Shown: in pieces, positions 16,619 to 23,807 of the stretch
Numbering within the stretch: the first letter of the stretch is position 1
Layout: every line of letters begins with the position of its first letter
Origin: Streptomyces sp. NBC_01264
GTDB lineage: Bacteria > Actinomycetota > Actinomycetes > Streptomycetales > Streptomycetaceae
Reading direction: 5' to 3'
DNA length: 64,000 bases
Assembly: GCF_026340675.1 (NCBI RefSeq)
Contig: NZ_JAPEOX010000001.1
Coordinates: 1,302,001-1,366,000 of the forward strand
The notes under the pieces: model-generated
The model's input: only the letters and a program-made list of their open reading frames with translations
The model's database searches: none
What the model was told of the DNA's origin: nothing
Translations under genes and position numbers: made by a program

Positions 16619-17013
16619 TTCAGCACCAGCTCCTCGGCCAGGGCCCTGAGTCTGTGCCGGGCGAGGGCCAGGTTTCCGTCGGTCCGGTCGAGCCACAGGT
16701 GCAGGAACACGCTGCTGTCGAAGCTGGTCTCGACGAAGCGGAGCACGTGGTAGCCGCTCCGGGTGGTGACGATCAGGTCCTCCACGGGTGGCCCGGCGCC
16801 GTCCTGCGCCTCGGTCCCGTCCGGGGCGAAGGACTCGTACTCGGCGGCCGCCCGGGCCAGCTCGGCGGTCTCGGCCGCGGTGGTCTCGTGGTCCCCCACC
16901 GGTGATTCCCCGGCGGTGCCGAGGGCCAGTCCGCTGCTCCAGTCGACCAGCGCGGCTCCCCTCGCACCAGGCAGGGCCATGGCTTCGAGCAGGCATTCGT
17001 CGATCCCGGGCAC
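16615..17013 (-). CDS. Roadblock/LC7-like domain protein (first gene of the operon)
   Basis: This 132-residue protein begins at GTG 17013, after a GGGAGGGGAG stretch. It has the same core as the gene at 14918: GARGAALVDWSSGLALGTAG, DLIVTTRSGYHVLRFVETSFDSSVFLHLWLD and LALARHRLRALAEELVLK. A loop of about 30 acidic residues replaces a shorter turn. It is translationally coupled to the DUF4388-like gene through ATGA. Upstream lies a compact pair of inverted repeats (17071-17099) that may be the operator of the whole operon. Confidence 0.75.
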   Translation of the reverse strand: MPGIDECLLEAMALPGARGAALVDWSSGLALGTAGESPVGDHETTAAETAELARAAAEYESFAPDGTEAQDGAGPPVEDLIVTTRSGYHVLRFVETSFDSSVFLHLWLDRTDGNLALARHRLRALAEELVLK

Positions 17014-17070
17014 GCGGGCTCCCCTCCCGGCCGGACCGTGCGTGGTGCACGGGCTGCGGCGCGACAGAAG

Positions 17071-17099
17071 GGAACTTACTCAAGTTCCACACTGTGGAA
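17071..17099. promoter_or_regulatory. Overlapping inverted repeats upstream of the Roadblock operon
   Basis: GGAACTT-N4-AAGTTCC (17071-17088) overlaps TTCCACA-C-TGTGGAA (17085-17099). Both are perfect, and the shared half site is TTCC/GGAA. They lie 58-86 bp upstream of the first Roadblock start (17013) and about 90 bp downstream of the IclR-type gene's stop. Dyads with TTCC/GGAA halves are common targets of IclR-type regulators, and an IclR-type HTH protein is encoded next door. Binding by that protein is inferred. Confidence 0.6.
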
Positions 17100-17186
17100 G
17101 GGCGTTCTGGCATTTTCCGCTGGAACATGCACGATGGCACGTGACAGCTTGGCCGGAACCCAGCGCATTTTGATCATTACCTTCGG

Positions 17187-17474
17187 TCACGAGGCTAGCG
17201 GCAGATGGTCCGAGAGCCGGAAGGAACCGCCCTCGCGCTGTACGTAGCCCTCGTGGCTGAGGGTGCGCAGCAGGTGGTACACGGTGGGCAACGGGATTCC
17301 GGTGAGCCGGGCGAGGCGCTTGGCGGTCGCCCCGCCCTCCGCGTACATCGCTTCCACGAGCCGCAACGCCCGCTGCACGGAACCGATCAGGGTGGGTGCG
17401 GTGGTGGCGCTGCCGCTTTCGGTGCTGTCCGCACTGTCCTTCGGGCTGTCCTTCGGGCTGCGTTCGTTACCCAT
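17187..17474 (-). CDS. IclR-type winged-helix protein lacking the effector domain
   Basis: This 95-residue protein starts at ATG 17474 (MGNERSPKDS), after a GGGGGGA stretch. After a Ser/Asp-rich leader with an SPKDSPKDS repeat it is simply the N-terminal DNA-binding domain of the IclR family: TLIGSVQRALRLVEAMYAEGGATAKRLARLTGIPLPTVYHLLRTLSHEGYVQREGGSFRLSD. The roughly 180-residue effector domain of ordinary IclR proteins is absent and the gene ends normally. It is therefore a short stand-alone regulator, not obviously a truncation product. It lies just upstream of the Roadblock operon on the same strand and is its likely regulator. Confidence 0.82.
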   Translation of the reverse strand: MGNERSPKDSPKDSADSTESGSATTAPTLIGSVQRALRLVEAMYAEGGATAKRLARLTGIPLPTVYHLLRTLSHEGYVQREGGSFRLSDHLPLAS

Positions 17475-17610
17475 GAGTGGTCCCCCCTGCTCCGGTACGA
17501 GGCCTGGCAAATCCATCAAAGTCGCTCACCGGACTCAAAACCAGCGGACGCGCGTAAACCTGAGCATAAGATCAACTATTGCCCGGCCCCGGACACGCCC
17601 CCGGGCCGGA

Positions 17611-18564
17611 TCAGATGCGGGCCGGTGTCCATTCCTCGATGTGCCAGGGCGCACCCACGGTCAGCGCGTGCGGGGAGCCGGAGACGGTGAGGCAGGCCTC
17701 GCGCGGGGAGCCCTGTTCGAAGGTGAGCCGCAGGGAGCCATTGCCGGTGACCTCGGCCGAATTGATCCGGCACAGGGCCAGTTCGCCGAGGAGGGCCAGC
17801 GGATGGCCGGGAAGCATGCTGCCCGGGCTGGCGGAGACCCGGACGTCGCCGTCGGCGGCGACGCCGACCCGGACCGAGCCGAAGAGCGGCTGTTCCAGCC
17901 GCCAGGGGGCGTCGATGACGATGCGGGCTTCCGCGTCCGTGAGCTCGTCGTGGACCGTGAGGAAGGGCGAGGCCCGGCGCCGCTCGCCCGTCTCCAGGAC
18001 CAGGGCGCCCTCCAGGTCCACGGGCAGGGGGGCCACCCCGCTCGCGACGGGGAACGGATCACCGTCCACCCGCAGGCACACCGGGTCCAGGCAGTCGGGC
18101 ACCGGATCCACCACGGGCCCCGGCAGCGGCGGCCGGTCGGTCACCTCGCCCCACAGCGCGGGGACGGCGTGGCGCAGCACCACGTCCGTGACCTCGTCCG
18201 CGACGCGGGCGGCGGTGCGCTCGTCGGTGATGGTCCACCAGTGGTCGTGCGGGTGGCCGAGGAGGCGTCCGATCCTGGTGTGCCAGCCGACGGGACCGAT
18301 CCGGTTGGCGCTGAGGCGGGTCCCGAGGGCCGGCCGCAGCCGACGCAGGGCCTCGTGTTCCTCGTACGGGACCGCGCGCAGGTTGACGGTGAACCTGCAT
18401 TCGGCGGCGCCGGACGAAGCGCTCCGCTGGAAGCCGAGCAGCGCGTGGTCGGGCTCGGCGGCGCGGAGCCGGTACTCCAGCCCCGTACCGGTGAAACCCG
18501 CGTCGCGCAGCGCCGGGGCGATCCGGTCGCGCAGCGCCTGGTGGAACAAGTCGGTCGCGTTCAC
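17611..18564 (-). CDS. DUF4304 domain-containing protein
   Basis: This 317-residue protein uses GTG 18564 in preference to a TTG at 18600; a GGGGG stretch precedes it. The N-terminal half (about 1-130) is a DUF4304 domain: VNATDLFHQALRDRIAPALRDAGF, HALLGFQRSASS, CRFTVNLRAV and GPVGWHTRIGRLL. The C-terminal half (about 170-317) is a beta-rich region with SPFLTVHDELTDAEARIVIDAPWRLEQ and GAPWHIEEWTPARI, of no family I recognise. DUF4304 proteins are widespread in actinobacteria, sometimes among immunity-like proteins. It is followed by nothing obvious and preceded by the DUF6461 gene. Confidence 0.75.
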   Translation of the reverse strand: MNATDLFHQALRDRIAPALRDAGFTGTGLEYRLRAAEPDHALLGFQRSASSGAAECRFTVNLRAVPYEEHEALRRLRPALGTRLSANRIGPVGWHTRIGRLLGHPHDHWWTITDERTAARVADEVTDVVLRHAVPALWGEVTDRPPLPGPVVDPVPDCLDPVCLRVDGDPFPVASGVAPLPVDLEGALVLETGERRRASPFLTVHDELTDAEARIVIDAPWRLEQPLFGSVRVGVAADGDVRVSASPGSMLPGHPLALLGELALCRINSAEVTGNGSLRLTFEQGSPREACLTVSGSPHALTVGAPWHIEEWTPARI

Positions 18565-18642
18565 CCCCGTAGTGTCACAAGACGCGCCCTCCCCGGCCAA
18601 AACCGCTCATCCGGGGAAGCCCGGCGAAGCCCGGGGAACCCC

Positions 18643-19272
18643 CTACTGCGTGCAGGTCACGAAGGCCGGGAGCGGTGTCTCCTCGACGAGTCGGCGCGGA
18701 AGGGACAGCCCGAAACGGTGTTCCAGTACGGCGAGGGTGAGGCGGTCGCGCTCCTCGTGCGGTTCGTCCTCGGGGCGGGCGTAACAGCCGTCCGGGGTGA
18801 GGATCTTGGCCTCGACCAGCTCCGGCAGGAGGAAGTCGGGCCGGTGGCCGCCGCGCCAGTGCTCCTCGCCGATGCCGAAGCAGCAGACCAGCTCGCCGTC
18901 CCGGGCGTACGCGAACTGTTTGGGCGGGTGATCGGGCTGCGGGTCGAGGTACACGGCCTCGGCCCCGGAGCGGGAGACCTCGGCGAGGCGGTGCGCCCCG
19001 GCGGGCACTCCGTGTTCCACGGCGAAGGACCAGCCGCCCCAGCTCCCGACCCGGGCCACGCCGTCGCCGTCCACCGTCTCGGTGACCATGCTCCACGCGT
19101 CGATGGCCCCGAGCGGCCCGGGGCGCAGGTCCGGCAGGGCGCCGAGCCGGACGGCCAGTTCCTCGGGGCCGATGCCCCGGGCGAAGGTGAGCCCGACGTA
19201 CCAGGCGCTCCAGTCCGCCAGCCACTGGATGCCTTCGCCCGGTCCCTGCCCCGTGATGTCCGCCATTGCCAC
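18643..19272 (-). CDS. DUF6461-like cytosolic protein
   Basis: This 209-residue protein starts at GTG 19272, five bases after GGGAGG; the ATG at 19266 is possible too. It contains IQWLADWSAWYVGLTFARGI, EELAVRLGALPDLR, WSFAVEHGVPAG and FAYARDGELVCCFGIGEEHWRGGHRPDFLLPEL. The W-S-x-x-x-E-x-G pattern and length fit the DUF6461 group seen in Streptomyces, often as stand-alone genes related to immunity-like proteins. No catalytic motif is visible. It and the DUF4304 gene are on the same strand and may form a unit. Upstream lies a nine-base tandem repeat tract. Confidence 0.65.
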   Translation of the reverse strand: MAMADITGQGPGEGIQWLADWSAWYVGLTFARGIGPEELAVRLGALPDLRPGPLGAIDAWSMVTETVDGDGVARVGSWGGWSFAVEHGVPAGAHRLAEVSRSGAEAVYLDPQPDHPPKQFAYARDGELVCCFGIGEEHWRGGHRPDFLLPELVEAKILTPDGCYARPEDEPHEERDRLTLAVLEHRFGLSLPRRLVEETPLPAFVTCTQ

Positions 19273-19301
19273 GGTCCCCTCCCGCGATCTCCGCGATGCG
19301 A

Positions 19302-19378
19302 GCCGGTCCTGCCGGTCCTGCTGTTTCCGCCGGTGCCGCCGGTCCTGGCGGTCCTGCCGGTCCTGCCGGTCCTGCCGG
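19302..19378. repeat. Tandem repeat of the nonamer GCCGGTCCT
   Basis: Between the DUF6461 gene and the TetR gene, the unit GCCGGTCCT is repeated several times, with copies interrupted in the middle of the tract (CTGTTTCCGCCGGTGCC). About six clean or near-clean copies are visible. On the minus strand the tract forms a run of CAG-GAC-CGG-type codons in frame with the downstream gene, but no start is placed there. A slippage-prone tract in a promoter or 5' region could vary between strains. Confidence 0.75.
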
Positions 19379-19401
19379 AACATGCCCTACCGGCACGATA
19401 G

Positions 19402-19965
19402 TCAGTCGGCGGGGCCCTCCGGGAGGAGGCGCTCGACCATCGTGTCGATGAGCCCCTCCACCGAGTGGGGGTCCAGCAGTCCGGGCACGGTCAGGTCGTC
19501 CACGATCAGCCCGAGCATGGCCAGGTAGATCAGGACCACGCCCTGCCGGTCCCCCGGCAGGCCCGCCTCCAGGTGCGAGGCGATGTTCGCCTCCAGCTCG
19601 GCGCCCTGGAACCCGGCCAGCGCCTCCTGCAGTTCGGGCCGCCGGGTGGCTTCTAGGCGCAGTTCCAGCATCGCGGTGTGGACGCTGCGCTCGCGGCGCA
19701 TGCGCTCCAGGAGCCGGCGCAGCAGCGCCTTCGTGTCGAAGGGGCCCGTCAGGTCCGCCGGATCGGGGGTGAGCCGCTCGCGGGTGCGGTGCAGGATCTG
19801 CACCAGGAGCTGGGCGCGGTTGGCGAAGTAGTTGGAGGAGGTGCCGGTCGGAACTCCGGCCTCCGTGTCCACCGCGCGCAGGGTCAGCCCCCGCGAGCCC
19901 TCGCGGGCGAGGACTTCGATGGCGGCGTCGAGCAGCGCGGCGCGGCGCTCGGGGTTCTGGCGCAT
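19402..19965 (-). CDS. TetR family transcriptional regulator
   Basis: This 187-residue protein begins MRQNPERRAALLDAAIEVLAREGSRGLTLRAVDTEAGVPTGTSSNYFANRAQLLV, a clear TetR helix-turn-helix (about 1-55), followed by an all-helical ligand domain. The ATG at 19965 sits at the normal distance before the HTH; the open frame continues upstream but only through the operator region. The perfect palindrome at 20017-20034 lies between it and the divergent PucR gene. Autorepression is likely and control of the neighbour is possible. Confidence 0.88.
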   Translation of the reverse strand: MRQNPERRAALLDAAIEVLAREGSRGLTLRAVDTEAGVPTGTSSNYFANRAQLLVQILHRTRERLTPDPADLTGPFDTKALLRRLLERMRRERSVHTAMLELRLEATRRPELQEALAGFQGAELEANIASHLEAGLPGDRQGVVLIYLAMLGLIVDDLTVPGLLDPHSVEGLIDTMVERLLPEGPAD

Positions 19966-20016
19966 GGGTGGATCCCTGACCGTGTGGACGTGGCTGCCGG
20001 TATGACCGCCGCATAT

Positions 20017-20034
20017 GCACTGCACGTGCAGTGC
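20017..20034. promoter_or_regulatory. Perfect 18-bp palindrome, probable TetR operator
   Basis: GCACTGCACGTGCAGTGC reads the same on both strands. It is 52 bp upstream of the TetR ATG (19965) and 75 bp upstream of the divergent PucR ATG (20109). A perfect dyad immediately upstream of a TetR gene is the standard place for its operator. Binding is inferred. Confidence 0.75.
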
Positions 20035-20108
20035 TTCGGACACGCTAGCGGACACGGCCTCGTCGCGGCCCTCCCCAGCACCCCCTCCGACGTGCCACCC
20101 TGCCCGTC

Positions 20109-21386
20109 ATGGAGCGGATCATCGGGGAGATACGCGAGGACCTGGACCGCCGGATGGCCGTGGCCGCCGAGCGGCTCGCCGACCGGTCACCGGACGGGGA
20201 TCCGGCCTGCGCCGTCTACGTCGACCTGCTCGGCCGGGCCGCCCTGCGCGAGCGGGTCCACGAGTTGCTGCGCCAGACCGTCGACGGTCTCCTGCGCGAG
20301 GCCCGCGGTCTGCCGCCCGAGCTCGGCGAGGCCCGCGCCGACGGGGAACTCCGCGCCCGGCAGGGGGTGCCGCTCGATTCCCTGCTGCGCGTCCACCGGC
20401 TCGCCGGCCGGCTGCTGTGGCAGGTCCTGACCGAGGCCGTCGCCGCGCACGACCGGGCGGCGCTTCCCCGGCTGCTGCCCGGGGCGCCCGCACTGTGGGA
20501 CGTAATCGACCGGATGGCGGACGCGGCGGCCGAGTCCTACCGCCGGGCCGACGCCGCGCGCGAAGACCGCGAGCGGGAACTGCGGGGGGCCCTGCTCGAC
20601 GCCCTGTTCGACGGTGGGGGTCCGGCGGGCCGGACCACCGAGGCGGCTCGGCGGCTCGGCCTGCCGGAGCGCGGGCGGTTCGCCGTGGTGGTCCTCGACT
20701 CCGGGGACGGCGTGACGACCCCGGCCGGCGGCGCCCCGCGCGTGCTGTGGCGGATCCGGGCGGACGGGGAGACCGGCCTCGTGGACCTGGGCCCGCTGCC
20801 GCTCGCCGCCGTGACCGATCTGCTCGCGCCCCTCGGCTTACGGGCCGGGGTGAGCCCGGTGGTGCGGACGCCGGGCGAGCTGGCCGGGGCCCGCCGGCTG
20901 GCCGTACTCGCGCTGCGCGCTGCGCCGGGTGCCGGCGGTCCGCACACCGCCCTGCTGGACGAGCGGCTCCCGGCGGCGCTGGTCGCGGCCGAGCCCGAGC
21001 TCGCGGGCCGGCTGCGTCAGGTGGTGCTGGGTCCGGTCCTGGCACTGGCCCCGGGGGACCGCGGGGTGCTGCTGACCACCCTGGGCACCTGGCTGTCCTG
21101 CCGGGGCTCGACCACGTACGCCGCGCAGCGGCTGTACTGCCACCGCAACACCGTCTCGAACCGGCTGCGCCGGCTGGAGCAGCTCACCGGCCGGTCGCTG
21201 TCCGATCCCGCCCACGTCGTGGAGCTGGCGCTGGCCCACACGGCGGTCACCCAGCGCCCGGCCGGGTTCCCGCCGGTTCCTGCGGGTCCCCCTGACCCGG
21301 GTTCCCCTGACCCGGATCGCCCTGCTCCGCCGATTTCGCGGACTCCAGCAGGAACGGCACGTCGATCACCGCGACCCCGGGCGTGA
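20109..21386 (+). CDS. PucR/CdaR family helix-turn-helix regulator
   Basis: This 425-residue protein has a helical N-terminal domain (about 1-160), a degenerate GGDEF-like middle (about 180-300) and a C-terminal PucR-type helix-turn-helix: AAQRLYCHRNTVSNRLRRLEQLTGR (about 345-370). This is the architecture of actinobacterial PucR/CdaR regulators of purine or sugar-acid catabolism. A Pro-rich tail of about 45 residues follows. Its last 140 bp overlap the 3' end of the opposing KimA-like gene (21247). It is divergent from the TetR gene, across the palindrome at 20017. Confidence 0.85.
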   Translation: MERIIGEIREDLDRRMAVAAERLADRSPDGDPACAVYVDLLGRAALRERVHELLRQTVDGLLREARGLPPELGEARADGELRARQGVPLDSLLRVHRLAGRLLWQVLTEAVAAHDRAALPRLLPGAPALWDVIDRMADAAAESYRRADAAREDRERELRGALLDALFDGGGPAGRTTEAARRLGLPERGRFAVVVLDSGDGVTTPAGGAPRVLWRIRADGETGLVDLGPLPLAAVTDLLAPLGLRAGVSPVVRTPGELAGARRLAVLALRAAPGAGGPHTALLDERLPAALVAAEPELAGRLRQVVLGPVLALAPGDRGVLLTTLGTWLSCRGSTTYAAQRLYCHRNTVSNRLRRLEQLTGRSLSDPAHVVELALAHTAVTQRPAGFPPVPAGPPDPGSPDPDRPAPPISRTPAGTARRSPRPRA

Positions 21387-23244
21387 ACAGCAGGCGCGCC
21401 TTGAGGCGCAGCGCGTTCTGGTTGTGCAGGGGCTGTTCCCACCAGTGCCCGACCACGTACTCGGGGATGACCACGGAGAGCATGTCCGTGCCCTCGGCGG
21501 CCGCCTGTTCCTGCACGTAGGCCAGAACCGGACCGACCACCTCGCGGTACGGGGAGTGCAGCACCTTGAGCGGGATGCCCGGGTCGTGGTCCGCCCAGTC
21601 CGCGCGCAGCCGCTTCGCGTCCTCCTCGTCCGCCGCCACCGAAACCGCCGTCAGGGTGTCGGGGCGCAGCCCCATGGCGAAGCCGACTGCCTTGAGCGTG
21701 GGCGCGTGCACGGACGCGACGAGGACGACGACGTGGTGGCGGGCGGGCTTGCGCGGTTTGACCCCGGGGGCGACGGCGACTTCCCTGGCCACGGTGTCGT
21801 AGTGCCGGCGCACGCCCTTCATGCCGATGAAGAGCACCGGCATGGCGATGACGACGAGCCAGGCTCCGTGGGTGAACTTGGTGATCAGGACGATGACCAG
21901 GACCACGAAGGTCATGGTGGCGCCGACGGCGTTGATGGCGAGCCGGCGGTGGATGTGGATCCGCTCCTCCTTGCGGGTCCCGGGTGAGGCGAGCTCCTGC
22001 TGCCAGTGCCGGACCATGCCCGCCTGGGAGAGGGTGAAGGAGACGAAGACGCCGATGATGTAGAGCTGGATGAGGCGGGTCAGCTGGGCGTCGAAGGCGA
22101 CGATGAGGGCGATGGCGGCGAGCGCCAGCAGGACGACGCCGTTGGAGTAGACGAGGCGGTCGCCGCGGTTGAAGAGCTGGCGCGGTACGTACCGGTCCTT
22201 CGCCAGGATCGAGGCGAGCATCGGGAAGCCGTTGAAGGCGGTGTTGGCGGCCAGGACCAGGACCCCGGCCGTGACGGCCTGGAGCAGGTAGAAGAGGATG
22301 TGCCAGTCGCCGAAGGTGGCCCTGCCGATCTGCGCCAGCGCGGTGGACATCGGGGTTCCGGGGGCCAGGCCCAGCTCCGTCGGATCCGCCGCCACGTGCA
22401 CCTCGTAGCTCATGGCGAGGATGGTGATCCCGGCGAACATGGTGACGGCGAGCGCGCCCATCGCGGCGAGGGTGGTCGCCGCGTTCTTGCTCTTGGGCTT
22501 CTGGAAGGCGGGGACGCCGTTGCTGATGGCCTCGACGCCCGTGAGCGCGGTACAGCCGGAGGCGAAGGCGCGCAGAGCGAGGAGCACCACCGCGAGGCCG
22601 GCGTAGTTGCCCTCGGCGGTGATCGGCAGCTCGGCGGATTCGGCGCGGATCGTGTCACCGGTCGCGAGCCGGTAGGCGGCCACGGCGAACATCAGGTAGA
22701 TGACGAGGACGAAGCCGTAGGTGGGGACGGCGAAGACCCGGCCGGATTCCCGTACCCCGCGCAGGTTCATGAGGGTCAGCAGCACCACGAAACCCACCGA
22801 CAGGGGGACTTCGTGGTCGGCGAGGGAGGGGATGGCGGAGGTGATGGCGGCGACGCCGGAGACCACGGAGACGGCGACCGTCATGACGTAGTCGACGAGC
22901 AGGGCGCTCGCGGCGGTGAGGGCCGCGGTCTGGCCGAGGTTCTTGGAGCTGACGATGTAGGCGCCGCCGCCGCCCGGGTAGGCGTAGCAGGTCTGCCGGT
23001 AGGAGGCGACGACGACCACGAGGAGGAACACGATGGCGGCGGCCGCGTACCAGGCGAGGTGGAGCAGCGCGACCCCGCCGAGGGCGAGGATCAGCAGGAT
23101 CTCCTCGGTGGCGTAGGCCACGGAGGAGAGCGGGTCGCTGCAGAAGATCGGGAGCGCGAGCCGTTTGGGCAGCAGGGTCTCGCCCAGGCGCGCGGTGTCG
23201 AGCGGTTCGCCGACCAGCACACGTTTCGCATTGATACGCCTCAT
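21247..23244 (-). CDS. KimA-like APC-superfamily potassium/amino-acid transporter
   Basis: This 665-residue membrane protein is strongly similar in pattern to KimA (YdaO) of Bacillus, a potassium/proton symporter: LPIFCSDPLSSVAYATEEIL, SYRQTCYAYPGGGGAYIVS, NLGQTAALTAASALLVDYV, LMNLRGVRESGRVFAVPTYG and FASGCTALTGVEAISNGVPAF. About 12 transmembrane segments are followed by a cytoplasmic tail of about 180 residues ending in GQGDPGQGNPGQGDP repeats. In Bacillus the protein is inhibited by c-di-AMP and its gene has a c-di-AMP riboswitch. Here the start is only 67 bp after the (2Fe-2S) gene, so no riboswitch fits. The 3' end overlaps the PucR gene. Confidence 0.85.
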   Translation of the reverse strand: MRRINAKRVLVGEPLDTARLGETLLPKRLALPIFCSDPLSSVAYATEEILLILALGGVALLHLAWYAAAAIVFLLVVVVASYRQTCYAYPGGGGAYIVSSKNLGQTAALTAASALLVDYVMTVAVSVVSGVAAITSAIPSLADHEVPLSVGFVVLLTLMNLRGVRESGRVFAVPTYGFVLVIYLMFAVAAYRLATGDTIRAESAELPITAEGNYAGLAVVLLALRAFASGCTALTGVEAISNGVPAFQKPKSKNAATTLAAMGALAVTMFAGITILAMSYEVHVAADPTELGLAPGTPMSTALAQIGRATFGDWHILFYLLQAVTAGVLVLAANTAFNGFPMLASILAKDRYVPRQLFNRGDRLVYSNGVVLLALAAIALIVAFDAQLTRLIQLYIIGVFVSFTLSQAGMVRHWQQELASPGTRKEERIHIHRRLAINAVGATMTFVVLVIVLITKFTHGAWLVVIAMPVLFIGMKGVRRHYDTVAREVAVAPGVKPRKPARHHVVVLVASVHAPTLKAVGFAMGLRPDTLTAVSVAADEEDAKRLRADWADHDPGIPLKVLHSPYREVVGPVLAYVQEQAAAEGTDMLSVVIPEYVVGHWWEQPLHNQNALRLKARLLFTPGVAVIDVPFLLESAKSAEQGDPGQGNPGQGDPQEPAGTRPGAG

Positions 23245-23311
23245 TCAGGCATGATCAGCCAAGACCGTGTCGATTCGTCCCATATCGACCCTGTGTCATG
23301 GGGTGAACCGC

Positions 23312-23767
23312 CTACATCTTCGCCGCGGCGCTGCGGATCGCCTCCCGGATGCGGAAGTACGTGCCACAGCGGCAGATGTTGGCGATCGCGTCGATGTCCT
23401 CGTCCGTGGGGGTGCTCGTCCGCTTCAGCAGGGCGACGGCCGCCATGATCTGGCCGGGCTGGCAGAAGCCGCACTGGGCGACGTCCTGTTCGAGCCAGGC
23501 CTCCTGCACCGGGTGCAGGTCCTCGCCGTCGGCCAGCCCCTCGATCGTGGTCACCGACTTCCCCGCGCAGGCGGAGACCGGCACCACGCACGGGCGGACG
23601 TCCACCCCGTCGAGGTGGCTGGTGCAGGCCTTGCAGACGTCCACTCCGCAGCCGTATTTGGGACCGCGTACGTTCAGCATGTCGCGGAGCACCCACAGCA
23701 GGGGCAGATCGTCGGGGGCGTCCACGGTGACGCTCTGCCCGTTGACGGTGAAGGTGTGCGAGGGCAC
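23312..23767 (-). CDS. (2Fe-2S)-binding subunit of a molybdenum hydroxylase (IorA-like)
   Basis: This 151-residue protein has the plant-ferredoxin cluster motif [15 protein letters not shown] with a further Cys (about residues 45-75) and the second cluster CGFCQPGQI...CRCGTY (about 105-145). This is the arrangement of isoquinoline 1-oxidoreductase and CO-dehydrogenase small subunits. It passes electrons from the molybdenum centre to an acceptor. The GTG at 23767 follows AGGAG. It lies 40 bp downstream of the molybdopterin subunit; no FAD-subunit gene is nearby, as in the IorAB two-subunit type. Confidence 0.9.
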   Translation of the reverse strand: MPSHTFTVNGQSVTVDAPDDLPLLWVLRDMLNVRGPKYGCGVDVCKACTSHLDGVDVRPCVVPVSACAGKSVTTIEGLADGEDLHPVQEAWLEQDVAQCGFCQPGQIMAAVALLKRTSTPTDEDIDAIANICRCGTYFRIREAIRSAAAKM

Positions 23768-23807
23768 GGCTCGGCTCCTGAAGTCGGTCGGCTGGCGCGG
23801 GTGAGGC

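Noticed and set aside
14918..17013. A conservon (CvnABCD) locus
   Set aside because: Roadblock proteins are present, but there is no histidine-kinase-like CvnA, DUF742 CvnC or GTPase CvnD in the neighbourhood.
23245..23311. c-di-AMP riboswitch in front of the KimA-like gene
   Set aside because: The gap to the upstream gene is only 67 bp, too short for a ydaO-type riboswitch, and no conserved parts are seen.
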